From contig NZ_JBCFZM010000002.1 of the NCBI RefSeq assembly GCF_038594605.1, forward strand, positions 186,001 through 250,000: 64,000 bases of DNA, in the 5' to 3' direction. The number at the start of each line of letters is the position of its first letter. Within the stretch, counting starts at the first letter, position 1. The stretch is from Alteriqipengyuania bathyomarina_B (GTDB lineage Bacteria > Pseudomonadota > Alphaproteobacteria > Sphingomonadales > Sphingomonadaceae). Shown here piece by piece: positions 54,127 to 62,344 of the stretch. Position numbers and translations under genes: made by a program. The notes under the pieces were generated by a model. It had not been told where the DNA came from. It saw only the letters and a list, made by a program, of their open reading frames with translations, and searched no databases.

Positions 54127-54612
54127 ATGGCCGATCGGCAGGAGGCACCGGCCCCTTTTGGGGTGGACCTCCTGCTGCGTCGCCTTCTGCAACTGGCGAT
54201 TGCCGATTTCCTGCTGATCTCCGCCTTCGACATTCATCGCTGGCGGCGCGAGAACTGGCAGGATTTCGAGGACATGTTCCAGATCGCCGGTCGTCTGGTG
54301 TTCGACCAGCCCGCGCAACCGATTTGGCTCTACGCTTTCGCCTTTCCGTTCGTAGCCGCGAATTTCGGCTGCATGGTCCAGTGGCTGCGCGGCAAGCGCA
54401 ATCCGATCATGCTTCCGGTTTTCGTCATCAGCGCGATTGCCATTGCCGCCATGCCCATCGCTGCATGGCAGACGGTGATCCACCGCATGATCTGGCCGGA
54501 TATTCTCAGCATGATCGGCTACGGGCTCGGCGGCGCCATCGCGATGATCATCGCGCTGCGGCTCGACAGCACATCGCAGGCTGCCGCGGCTGCCAGGGCC
54601 GTTAGAGCATGA
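54127..54612 (+). CDS. Hypothetical membrane protein between atpD and atpC
   Basis: A 161-residue inner-membrane protein with four hydrophobic segments (about residues 17-34, 65-84, 93-112 and 120-148). The first is preceded by a short cytoplasmic lead and the second follows a hydrophilic stretch rich in Trp, Arg and Asp (IHRWRRENWQDFEDMF). It is unrecognised. It begins 6 bases after atpD and overlaps the next ATG by 4 bases (ATGA at 54609-54612), so it is co-transcribed and coupled within the ATP synthase operon. Confidence 0.65.
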   Translation: MADRQEAPAPFGVDLLLRRLLQLAIADFLLISAFDIHRWRRENWQDFEDMFQIAGRLVFDQPAQPIWLYAFAFPFVAANFGCMVQWLRGKRNPIMLPVFVISAIAIAAMPIAAWQTVIHRMIWPDILSMIGYGLGGAIAMIIALRLDSTSQAAAAARAVRA

Positions 54613-55162
54613 TTCAGATTGCACCCCGGGCATTTGCTCTAGTCGTCTGGGTTCCGCTGCTGTCGCTTGTTTCAGCCGCGCCGGCATCGGCGAGCACCGT
54701 CCGGGAATTGGTGGATCGGGCCGTGACCGAGCTTTGCCCGGAACTGCTGGTCTATGAAGGAAGCCTCGAAACCGAGCCGAAAATCGTGGCGGACGGCTAC
54801 GAATTCATCCGCACGGTGGAGCATCCCCGCGCGGGCACCATCGATCAGGTGAAGCGTATGGTAGACGATGGAGAGATTTACATCTCGAATTCTCGCGACA
54901 CGTCATTCTGTCAGGTCGCGTTTTCCGGCGAGGGCTCCAGAGCAATCTTCGACGACCTCATCGTTGATCCATCCCGGATAGCAGAAGACTTTTTCCCGAT
55001 ACTGCCGAGATACCGTTCAAGGAGGGCTGGGAGGGGTTTCATTCCGTGGCGTTCCGGACGCAAGCTTTCGAGGGACAATATCTTGGCGTGCAATTTGTCG
55101 ACCTAGGCCCTATCGACCGCACCGCACCATTGATCATCCAACAATACGCACTTGAGGAATAG
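54609..55162 (+). pseudogene. Secreted protein with a -1 frameshift near its C terminus
   Basis: Reads 165 residues to 55106 as annotated: signal peptide (1-28, ending ASAST), then a globular region with single Cys residues (about 43 and 100). From a T5 run at 54990-54994 the original frame turns into Arg-rich nonsense, whereas the frame shifted by one gives PDTAEIPFKEGW followed by EGFHSVAFRTQAF, GQYLGVQFVDLG and APLIIQQYALEE, ending at TAG 55160-55162. That end is 2 bases before atpC. The natural product would be 184 residues. A lost T, a sequencing error or a programmed shift would all explain it. Confidence 0.75.
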
Positions 55163-55164
55163 AC

Positions 55165-55422
55165 ATGCCGCTTCATTTCGAACTGGTGACCCCCGCCCGC
55201 CACGTTCGCTCGGACGACGTGCACATGGTTGTCGTGCCCGGTACCGACGGCGAATTCGGCGTGCTCGAAGGTCACGCGCCTTTCATGTCCACGATCAAGG
55301 ATGGCGCGGTGCAGATCTACAAGACTGCAAACGCCAGCCCCGAGAGCATCGAAGTGCGCGGCGGTTTTGCCGAAGTGGGCGATAACGGCCTGACCATCCT
55401 CGCCGAACACGTCGAGAGCTGA
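55165..55422 (+). CDS. atpC: F1Fo ATP synthase subunit epsilon, short form
   Basis: An 85-residue epsilon subunit containing only the N-terminal beta-sandwich domain (MPLHFELVTPARHVRSDDVHMVVVPGTDGEFGVLEGHAPF in pieces, GGFAEVGDNGLTILAEH). The C-terminal helical domain that in E. coli inhibits ATP hydrolysis is absent, which brings the length from about 139 to 85 residues. Short forms are known in alphaproteobacteria. The start ATG lies 2 bases after the frameshifted gene's alternative stop. Confidence 0.93.
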   Translation: MPLHFELVTPARHVRSDDVHMVVVPGTDGEFGVLEGHAPFMSTIKDGAVQIYKTANASPESIEVRGGFAEVGDNGLTILAEHVES

Positions 55423-55451
55423 CGGCGCCAGCCGCCGGACATATCCACACC

Positions 55452-55811
55452 GTGCCCCGCATTCCGATGATCCCGCTGCTCGAGCGGCTGGCGCAGATCG
55501 CGCTGGTCGCAGCGGTGTGTCTCGCCTTTGCGGTGGCGATCATGCCGACCGGTGAAGGACCGTCGCGTTACAACGACAAGCTTGTCCACGGGGTGACCTT
55601 CTTCGTGCTGGGTGGGCTGACAGCTGCGGGCTTTCGCCGGCACAGCGCGCTGGCTTTGTTCGCGGCGCTGACCGGGTTCGGCGGACTGATAGAGATCGTT
55701 CAGTGGGCGACAGACTGGGGCCGCTCGGCCGAGTTGGCAGACCTGGCCGCGGACATGGTCGGCGGCGCCATCGGCATTGCGATCGCTCGCTTCATCACCC
55801 GCGAGCCGTGA
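55452..55811 (+). CDS. VanZ-like membrane protein
   Basis: A 119-residue protein with about four hydrophobic segments, a GTG start at 55452, and the VanZ-like signature region NDKLVHGVTFFVLGGLTAAGF followed by GFGGLIEIVQWATDWGRSAELADLAADMVGG. The family includes VanZ (teicoplanin resistance) and many uncharacterised proteins. It sits 29 bases after atpC and may be read through from the operon. It is convergent with the HNH nuclease gene, with 3 bases between the stops. Confidence 0.82.
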   Translation: MPRIPMIPLLERLAQIALVAAVCLAFAVAIMPTGEGPSRYNDKLVHGVTFFVLGGLTAAGFRRHSALALFAALTGFGGLIEIVQWATDWGRSAELADLAADMVGGAIGIAIARFITREP

Positions 55812-55814
55812 GCA

Positions 55815-56102
55815 TCAGCGGGTAGGTGCGTGGAAATCGGGTGGCTTGTCCGCCACCCACGCCACGAATTTCGCGACAACCTCGTTCTCGCGCAGCCGCG
55901 CCGGGTCGTCCCCGATCCGGGCGAGCTGGGCATTGGTGAAGTTGGCGTGGATCGTGCGGTGGCAAATCGGGTGAACCGGCACCGTCCCCCGTCCCTTCTT
56001 CGCCTTGGGCACGGGATGATGCCATTGCAGGCGCGTGGCGATCGGCCGGCCGCACAGCCAGCAAGTCAGCGGGCCGCCCTTTTCCCTATTCGAAACCGTA
56101 AT
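55815..56102 (-). CDS. Small HNH endonuclease-like protein, non-canonical start
   Basis: A 95-residue protein with the HNH zinc-finger pattern: LTCWLCGRP near the N terminus, LQWHHPVP (first HH pair), then VHPICHRTIHANF, so the Cys/His set CXXC...HH...H...CH is complete. The C-terminal tail NAQLARIGDDPARLRENEVVAKFV is helical. No ATG, GTG or TTG precedes the zinc ligands; the first GTG (56012) would delete the CWLC and HH residues. A perfect AAGGA stands five bases before an ATT (complement of 56100-56102), which is the proposed start. It overlaps the 3' end of the lipoprotein gene at 56086. Confidence 0.75.
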   Translation of the reverse strand: MTVSNREKGGPLTCWLCGRPIATRLQWHHPVPKAKKGRGTVPVHPICHRTIHANFTNAQLARIGDDPARLRENEVVAKFVAWVADKPPDFHAPTR

Positions 56103-56700
56103 AGATATCCTTGCTCACTCCGCCATACTCTTCGCCCGCCATCACATCGACCGAGACCACGTCCGCCGTGCACTGCCGGTCGGCCAGATTCTCGTCGCCG
56201 CGCACGACCCACACCCCGTCGGTGAATTCGGGCTTGTTGCCCTCTTCGTCGAACCCGGTGCGAATGGTGCGGCTGTAGACGATGTACCGCACGCCGCCAT
56301 TGGCGAACTGGATCTGCGATTCGCCGCCACCCGAATAGGGCGTATTGGCGAAGCGCCCTCCGTCGAGCACGATCTCCGCCTTTTCGGCGCTGCCGAAGCG
56401 GTATTGCGCGGTCTTCTGGCCCTGCGCGTTGGTGACGCCGCACACCGCAATGCGTTTGGCTCCTGCGGTGCAGGAGAACAGCTCCTGCTCGTCGGATGCG
56501 CAGGCGACCGGTTGCACGCCGGCCCGCGCAGCCTCGGCCATCTCGCCCGCCTCCCGTCCGCTCTCGGCAGCCTCTCGATAGGTTTCGCGCGCTTCGGAAA
56601 TCTCCTCGCCGGTTTCTTCCGCGCTTTCGCCGGCGGTCTCCGCAGCCTCGCCGCAGGCAACCAGCGCAAGACTGGCGCAACCGACCAGGATCATCCGCAT
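56086..56700 (-). CDS. Lipoprotein of unknown function
   Basis: A 204-residue exported lipoprotein (lipobox ASLALVAC, Cys about 16). It is followed by a long Glu/Ala-rich helical stretch (about 18-65) and a beta-rich domain with Cys residues at about 66, 75 and 86 and a C-terminal pair. Aromatic-rich SRTIRTGFDEEGNKPEF and DVMAGEEYGGVSKDIYYGFE segments look like a folded domain, but no family is recognised. The ATG at 56700 overlaps the glmU stop (TGATG), giving translational coupling with glmU. Confidence 0.7.
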   Translation of the reverse strand: MRMILVGCASLALVACGEAAETAGESAEETGEEISEARETYREAAESGREAGEMAEAARAGVQPVACASDEQELFSCTAGAKRIAVCGVTNAQGQKTAQYRFGSAEKAEIVLDGGRFANTPYSGGGESQIQFANGGVRYIVYSRTIRTGFDEEGNKPEFTDGVWVVRGDENLADRQCTADVVSVDVMAGEEYGGVSKDIYYGFE

Positions 56701-58055
56701 CACTTGGTCTCCGCCGCTTTTTTCTTCTTCATCGTATCGTGGAAACGATCCGCCCAGCCCGGCTTCATGGACTGCTCGGCACGCTCCATCCGCAATTCGC
56801 CCGCCGCGACATCGCGCGTCACCGTGCTGCCCGCCGCGACGATCGCGTCCGCACCGATGGTGACGGGCGCGACCAGCGCGGAGTTCGATCCGATGAAGGC
56901 CCGTTCGCCGATCACGGTCCTGTATTTGAAATAGCCATCGTAATTGCAGGTGATCGTGCCCGCGCCGATATTCGCGCCCGCGCCGACTTCGGTGTCGCCG
57001 AGATAGGTCAGGTGGCTGGCTTTTGCGCCTTCGCCCAAGGTCGCCTTTTTGACCTCGACGAAATTGCCGACGAAGGCGTCTCTCTCGAGCACCGCGCCGG
57101 GCCGCAGGCGTGCATAGGGGCCGACCTGCGCGCCCTCGCCCACCGTGGCACCCTCCAGATGACTGAACGCCTTGATGTGCGCGCCGTCGGCGATGGTCAC
57201 TCCGGGGCCGAAGACGACATTGGGGTCGATGGTAACATCGCGGCCGATCTGCGTGTCATAGCTGAAGAACACGGTCTCGGGCGCGCGCAACGTCGCGCCA
57301 CCCGCCATCGCCTCCTCACGCTTCAGTTCCTGCCACTGCGATTCGGCGCGGGCGAGTTCGGCGCGGCTGTTGATTCCCGCCACTTCTCCCGGATCGTCCG
57401 CCGTCACGGCGGCGCAGGTATCGCCATCGGCAATCGCGATATTGACGATGTCGGGCAGGTAATATTCGCCCTGCGCATTCTCGTTGCCGACGCGGCGCAG
57501 CAGATCGAACATGTCGGCGGCGCGCGCGGCCATCAGGCCCGAATTGCACAAGGTGCAGCCGCGTTCGTCTTCGCTGGCATCCTTGAATTCGACCATCTTG
57601 GCGATCTTGCCGTCGTCATCGGCGATCACGCGGCCATAGGCGAGCGCGTCGTCGGGTTCGAAGCCCAGCACCACCACCTTGGGCGCGTCTTCGGCATGCA
57701 GCCGGTCGAGCATGGCCTGCATGGTTTCGCCGCGCACGAAGGGCACATCGCCATAGAGCACCAGCACATCGCCCGAGAAATCGCCCAACTCGCTCTCGGC
57801 CTGCTGGACCGCGTGGCCGGTGCCCAGCTGCGGCTCTTGCAGACATGTCTGCGCATCCTCGCCCAGTGCGGCTTCCAGCTGTTCGCGCCCCGCGCCAACG
57901 ACCACCACCTTGCGCTTCGGCCCCAGCGCATCGACCGACCCGATCAGATGATGCAGCATCGGGCGCCCCGCAATCGGGTGCAGCACCTTGTGCAGGTCGG
58001 ACTTCATGCGGGAGCCCTTGCCCGCGGCGAGGATGATGGCGGCGAAATCTCTCAT
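56700..58055 (-). CDS. glmU: Bifunctional UDP-N-acetylglucosamine pyrophosphorylase / glucosamine-1-phosphate N-acetyltransferase
   Basis: Makes UDP-GlcNAc for peptidoglycan and lipopolysaccharide. The 451-residue enzyme has an N-terminal pyrophosphorylase domain with LAAGKGSRMKSDLHKVLHP and a C-terminal left-handed beta-helix acetyltransferase domain with hexapeptide repeats (IDPNVVFGPGVTI, IKAFSHLEG, VGPYARLRPGAVL, GANIGAGTITCNYDG). The start at 58055 is the ATG leading into the conserved N terminus; a longer frame upstream is not supported. It diverges from gph and is coupled to the lipoprotein gene downstream by a TGATG overlap. Confidence 0.97.
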   Translation of the reverse strand: MRDFAAIILAAGKGSRMKSDLHKVLHPIAGRPMLHHLIGSVDALGPKRKVVVVGAGREQLEAALGEDAQTCLQEPQLGTGHAVQQAESELGDFSGDVLVLYGDVPFVRGETMQAMLDRLHAEDAPKVVVLGFEPDDALAYGRVIADDDGKIAKMVEFKDASEDERGCTLCNSGLMAARAADMFDLLRRVGNENAQGEYYLPDIVNIAIADGDTCAAVTADDPGEVAGINSRAELARAESQWQELKREEAMAGGATLRAPETVFFSYDTQIGRDVTIDPNVVFGPGVTIADGAHIKAFSHLEGATVGEGAQVGPYARLRPGAVLERDAFVGNFVEVKKATLGEGAKASHLTYLGDTEVGAGANIGAGTITCNYDGYFKYRTVIGERAFIGSNSALVAPVTIGADAIVAAGSTVTRDVAAGELRMERAEQSMKPGWADRFHDTMKKKKAAETK

Positions 58056-58115
58056 AGCCGGGGCTGTGCCACCATCGGCTTGCAGAATGAAGAAGGTTTC
58101 GCCACGCAGGCGTGC

Positions 58116-58805
58116 ATGAGCGATTTTCCCTTTGCCGCAATCGGCCTCGATCTCGATGGCACGCTGCTCGATACCAAGGCCGATCTGGCTGCCGCGGTGA
58201 ACCATGCGCTTGCCGAAGGCGGATACCGGCAGGTGCCGTCAGAAGAGGTCGAGGGGCTGATCGGCGGCGGCGCGAAGGTGATGCTCGCCCGCGCGATCGA
58301 AGCGCAGGGCGGCAGCATGGCGGAGGAGGATTTTCGCCCGCTCTACAAGACCCTTCTGCGCTATTACTCGGACCACAACGCGGTTCACACCGCGCCCTTC
58401 CCCGGCGTGGTCGACACGCTCGACCGGCTCGCTGCGATGAATGTGAAACTGGCGGTGGTGACCAACAAGTTCGAAAGCTTCGCCGCCGAAATCCTTGCGA
58501 CGCTGGGCCTGATGGAGCGCTTCGTCACGCTGATCGGCGGGGACAGTCTGGGCAAGGACGCGGACGGCAATTTCCGCGCCAAGCCCGCCGCCGATCCGAT
58601 CCACGCTGCGATGGAGCGGTGCGACACGCAGCGCTTCGCGTTCGTGGGCGACAGCTCCTACGACGTGCTGGCCGCGCGCGCGGCGGGCGTCCCGGTGGTC
58701 GCGGCAGGCTACGGCTATTGCGACAAGCCTGCCCAGGAACTGGGCGCAGATGCCATTATCGGGCGCTTCGACGGGTTGATCCCGGCGCTTCGGGGGCTTG
58801 CATGA
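58116..58805 (+). CDS. gph: Phosphoglycolate phosphatase-like HAD hydrolase
   Basis: A 229-residue HAD-superfamily phosphatase. It has the first motif GLDLDGTLLDTK with the nucleophile Asp, a helical cap (about 20-100), motif II VVTNKF with Thr, and motif IV GDSSYDVLAARAAGVPVV with the metal-binding Asp. It most resembles phosphoglycolate phosphatase, though several HAD phosphatases share this architecture. It diverges from glmU and overlaps nothing; the S9 peptidase gene starts 125 bases downstream. Confidence 0.9.
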   Translation: MSDFPFAAIGLDLDGTLLDTKADLAAAVNHALAEGGYRQVPSEEVEGLIGGGAKVMLARAIEAQGGSMAEEDFRPLYKTLLRYYSDHNAVHTAPFPGVVDTLDRLAAMNVKLAVVTNKFESFAAEILATLGLMERFVTLIGGDSLGKDADGNFRAKPAADPIHAAMERCDTQRFAFVGDSSYDVLAARAAGVPVVAAGYGYCDKPAQELGADAIIGRFDGLIPALRGLA

Positions 58806-58929
58806 TCGCGCGCTGCATTCGACAAAGAGACGCCACGAGCCGACTAATGGCGTTGTCAGTCGCGCGCCCGCGCGAGACAACCGGCATATTCACTGGGGTT
58901 TGAAGCATTTATCCGGGGAGACCACGTTC

Positions 58930-61089
58930 ATGAAATCCGCATCCATCCGCGCGCTTGTCGCGTCACTCGTTGTATCGGTGGCAGCCGCGCCGCTGGTCGT
59001 CGCTCCTCTTTCCGCGCAGGACACCAACACCGTGGTCGAACCTGAATACGAAGCCGAGAACGATCCCTTCATCTGGCTGGAGGAAACCCGCAGCGAACGT
59101 GCGCTGAACTGGGTCGAGAACGAGAACGAGAAGACCATCGCCGCGCTCCAGTCCGACCCCCGGTTCGAGGAACTGAAGGCCGAAGCGCTGGCGATCTACA
59201 ACGCCGAGGACCGGATTCCCGGCGTCGGCTTCACCCATTACGGGATGGTCAATTTCTGGCAGGACGCGAAGAACCCCAAGGGCATCCTGCGCCGCACCAC
59301 GCTGGAAAGCTGGCGGACCGACAACCCGGAATGGGAGACCATCCTCGATGTCGATGCGCTCGCGGCGAAAGAGGGCAAGGAATGGGTCTATGGCGGGATG
59401 AGCTGCCTGCCGCCCGATGGCATGCGCTGCATGGTCTACCTGTCCGATGGCGGCAAGGACGCACGGATCGCGCGTGAATTCGACCTCGAAACGCTCGATT
59501 TCGTACCCGAATCCGAAAACCCCTTCCAACTGCCCGAAAGCCAAGGCGGCGCGAGCTGGGTCGATCAAGACACGCTGCTGATCAGCCGCGATTTCGGCGA
59601 GGATACCGTCACCGACAGCTTCTACCCTTTCACCACGCGCGAGTGGAAGCGCGGCACGCCCATCGAGGATGCGAAGGAAATCTTCCGCGGCGAGAAGAGC
59701 GACGTCTCCGCTGGAGCCTACCTGCTGCGCGACGGCGAAGGCACGATCCACGGGCGGATGGCCTATCGTGGCGTGTCGTTCCACGAGCGCGAATATTTCT
59801 ACGAGATGGACGGCGAGTGGGTGAAGCTGGACCTGCCCGCCAAGGCCGGCCCCTACGGCATCATCGACGGGCAGATCCTGTTCTCGACCGACGTCGACTG
59901 GGAGACGCAAGGGCAGACCTTCCCCGCCGACTCGCTGGTCTCAGCCGATCTGGAAGAATGGAAGGCCGATCCCAACGGCGCGAAGAAGACGCTGGTGTGG
60001 AAGCCGGGCTATCGCCAGACGAAGCAGGGGGCGGGCTCCAACAAGAACAGCCTCTACGTCAGCATTCTCGACAACGTGAAGGGCAAGGTTCTCAAGTTCG
60101 ACCACGACGGCGGCCAGTGGGTCAGCCGCCAGATCGACCTGCCCGACAATGCCACCGTCGGCGTCGCGACCGCATCGGACGAGAGCGACCAGATCATGTT
60201 CACCTCGACCGACTTCCTCTCGCCCGGCACTTACTACTACGCCGAGAACGGCGTCGATCTCGAAGTGGTCAAGGAAAGCCCCAGCCGCTTCGATGCCGAG
60301 GGGATGGAGATCGAGCAGTTCGAGGCGACCAGCGCCGATGGCACGAAGATTCCCTACTTCCTCGTCAAGCCCAAGGGCATGGTGATGGACGGCACCACCC
60401 CCACGCTGCTGTACGGCTATGGCGGCTTCCAGGTGTCGCAGGTGCCCTCCTACCTCGGCAGCACGGGCAAGATGTGGCTCGAGCGCGGCAATGCCTACGT
60501 GCTGGCGAACATGCGCGGCGGCGGCGAATTCGGCCCCGGTTGGCACCAGAGCGCGATCCGCGAGAACAAGCAGCGCACGTGGGACGATTTCATCGCCGTG
60601 GGCCGCGATCTGGTCGCGCGCGGGATCACCAGCCCCGAGCACCTCGGCGTGCAGGGCGGCTCGCAGGGCGGGCTGCTGGTCGGCACCGCCTTCACGCAGG
60701 CGCCCGACCTGTTCAATGCTGCGATCGTGCAGATCCCGCTGTTCGACATGCTGCGCTACCAGTTCATCGGCCGCGGCGCCTCGTGGATCGGCGAATATGG
60801 CGACCCGCGCATTCCCGAACAGCGCGAATGGATCGAGGGTTATTCGCCTTACCAGAAGCTGCTCGAGCAGAAGGACTATCCCAAGCCCTTCTTCGTCACC
60901 TCCACCGCGGACGACCGCACGCACCCCAGCCACGGGCGCAAGGCCGCCGCTCGGATGGCCGCGCAGGGCGACGAATACCTCTATTACGAGGATATGAAGG
61001 GCGGCCACTCGGGCGGGGTAGACAACGAACAGCGCGCAACGCTGCGCGCGATGCAGATGGTCTACCTGCTGCAGCAGCTGGCTGACTGA
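58930..61089 (+). CDS. Prolyl oligopeptidase family S9 peptidase, exported
   Basis: A 719-residue secreted serine peptidase. Signal peptide residues 1-30 end at PLSAQ. An N-terminal seven-blade propeller-like region (about 60-430) is followed by an alpha/beta-hydrolase domain with catalytic Ser578 in GGSQGG, Asp661/662 in STADDRTHPSH, and His693 in GGHSGG. The spacing fits S9A prolyl oligopeptidases. It cleaves peptides after proline or related residues, probably in the periplasm. A dispersed repeat follows the stop. Confidence 0.94.
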   Translation: MKSASIRALVASLVVSVAAAPLVVAPLSAQDTNTVVEPEYEAENDPFIWLEETRSERALNWVENENEKTIAALQSDPRFEELKAEALAIYNAEDRIPGVGFTHYGMVNFWQDAKNPKGILRRTTLESWRTDNPEWETILDVDALAAKEGKEWVYGGMSCLPPDGMRCMVYLSDGGKDARIAREFDLETLDFVPESENPFQLPESQGGASWVDQDTLLISRDFGEDTVTDSFYPFTTREWKRGTPIEDAKEIFRGEKSDVSAGAYLLRDGEGTIHGRMAYRGVSFHEREYFYEMDGEWVKLDLPAKAGPYGIIDGQILFSTDVDWETQGQTFPADSLVSADLEEWKADPNGAKKTLVWKPGYRQTKQGAGSNKNSLYVSILDNVKGKVLKFDHDGGQWVSRQIDLPDNATVGVATASDESDQIMFTSTDFLSPGTYYYAENGVDLEVVKESPSRFDAEGMEIEQFEATSADGTKIPYFLVKPKGMVMDGTTPTLLYGYGGFQVSQVPSYLGSTGKMWLERGNAYVLANMRGGGEFGPGWHQSAIRENKQRTWDDFIAVGRDLVARGITSPEHLGVQGGSQGGLLVGTAFTQAPDLFNAAIVQIPLFDMLRYQFIGRGASWIGEYGDPRIPEQREWIEGYSPYQKLLEQKDYPKPFFVTSTADDRTHPSHGRKAAARMAAQGDEYLYYEDMKGGHSGGVDNEQRATLRAMQMVYLLQQLAD

Positions 61090-61097
61090 AGCGCATC

Positions 61098-61197
61098 GGG
61101 CCCTCCCGCTAGAGGGGGAGGTTGGGTGGGGGTGTGCCACGCCGATAAGGCAGACCCCCCACCCCCGGCCCCTCCCCACGAGGAGGGGAGTGTCGGG
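61098..61197. repeat. Dispersed palindromic repeat between S9 peptidase and SDR genes
   Basis: Contains CCCTCCCGCTAGAGGGGGAG (61101-61120), a hairpin, then GGGTGGGGGTGTG, and further on GACCCCCCACCCCC and CCCCTCCCCACGAGGAGGGG as opposing G/C-rich palindromes. Such elements of about 100 bp recur between genes in sphingomonads. It lies in a 226-base intergenic region. Confidence 0.65.
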
Positions 61198-61315
61198 CGG
61201 CACCAGCCTGCCCCTACGGCATGGCGGCCCACCCTGCGTGGTGTTGCCAGAATGGCTGGAACCTGCCACTCCGCAGGCGATTTTCCCTGTAGAAACGCCA
61301 AGCGGAGAGACCCCC

Positions 61316-62245
61316 ATGAGCATCTCGTTCAAAGATAAAGTCGCCATCGTCACCGGCGCAGGCGGCGGCCTCGGCCGCGCCTATGCGCTCGAACTCGGGC
61401 GCCGCGGCGCGAAGGTCGTCGTCAACGATCTCGGCGGCTCGCGTGACGGGACCGGATCGTCCGACGCGGCAGCCGCAGTGGTCGAAGAAATCGAAAAGGC
61501 CGGCGGCGAGGCGATGGCCAACGGCGCATCCGTGACCGAATACGAGCAGATGGAAAAGATGGTCGCCGACGCCAAGCAGAAGTTCGGCGGCGTTCACTGC
61601 CTGATCAACAATGCAGGCGTCCTGCGCGACAAGAGCTTCGCCAAGATGGAGCCGGCCGACTTCGAATTCGTCGTCGACGTGCACCTCAACGGATCGGCCA
61701 ACGCCACCAAGGCCGTGTGGGAGACCATGCGCGAACAGGCCTATGGCCGCATCCTGATGACCGCCAGCTCGACCGGCCTGTTCGGCAATTTCGGCCAGGC
61801 CAACTATGGCGCGGCCAAGCTGGGCCTCGCAGGGCTGACCAAGACGCTCCAGATCGAAGGCGCGAAGTACAACATCAAGGTCAACACGCTGGCGCCCGTC
61901 GCGGGCACGCGGATGACCGAAGACCTGTTCCCCAAGGAAGCCTTCGAGCTGTTCGCACCCGAAAACGTGGTGCCCGCCGCGCTCTATCTCGTCAGCGAAG
62001 AATCGCCCACCAACGCCATTGTCGGCGCGGGCGCAGGCGGCTTCCACTCGGCATGGGTGGTGATGAACGACGCCGTATGGCTGCCTGAGGGCGAGCGCAC
62101 GGTCGAAGGCTTTGCCGCCAACTGGGACAAGATCAGCGAACAGTCCAATCTCAAGGCGCCGCAGTCGGGCCAGGAGCAGTCGGGCGCGATCCTCACTGCG
62201 ATGCAGAAGGTCACCGGCACCGGGCCGGGTTCGGCTCGCGGCTAA
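61316..62245 (+). CDS. Short-chain dehydrogenase (17-beta-HSD4 / 3-hydroxyacyl-CoA dehydrogenase-like)
   Basis: A 309-residue SDR. The cofactor motif TGAGGGLGRAYA is at about residues 14-25, NNAG appears in LINNAGVLRDKSF, and the catalytic Ser-Tyr-Lys set lies in TASSTGLFGNFGQANYGAAKLG. The C-terminal region NAIVGAGAGGFHSAWVVMNDAVWLPEGERTVEGFAANWDKI (in pieces) is the extension seen in the peroxisomal multifunctional-enzyme type (3R)-hydroxyacyl-CoA dehydrogenases. It is probably fatty-acyl-CoA oxidation or polyester related. The ATG at 61316 follows AGCGGAGAG. Confidence 0.9.
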   Translation: MSISFKDKVAIVTGAGGGLGRAYALELGRRGAKVVVNDLGGSRDGTGSSDAAAAVVEEIEKAGGEAMANGASVTEYEQMEKMVADAKQKFGGVHCLINNAGVLRDKSFAKMEPADFEFVVDVHLNGSANATKAVWETMREQAYGRILMTASSTGLFGNFGQANYGAAKLGLAGLTKTLQIEGAKYNIKVNTLAPVAGTRMTEDLFPKEAFELFAPENVVPAALYLVSEESPTNAIVGAGAGGFHSAWVVMNDAVWLPEGERTVEGFAANWDKISEQSNLKAPQSGQEQSGAILTAMQKVTGTGPGSARG

Positions 62246-62248
62246 GCA

Positions 62249-62277
62249 CTCGACGGGCGGCTCACCCGCCCCGTCGA
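62249..62277 (+). terminator. Hairpin after the SDR gene
   Basis: CTCGACGGGCGG (62249-62260) pairs with CCGCCCCGTCGAG (62267-62279) around a short loop, with one bulged base. It is a few bases past the stop. The tail has only a few T residues, so it is a weak intrinsic terminator or a 3' stabilising hairpin. Confidence 0.4.
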
Positions 62278-62344
62278 GCCGTATTGACGACGTAATACAC
62301 TGGCCTTAGCTTCCTTTGCCGAACAGGCAGGGGAGGCTTGGCCA

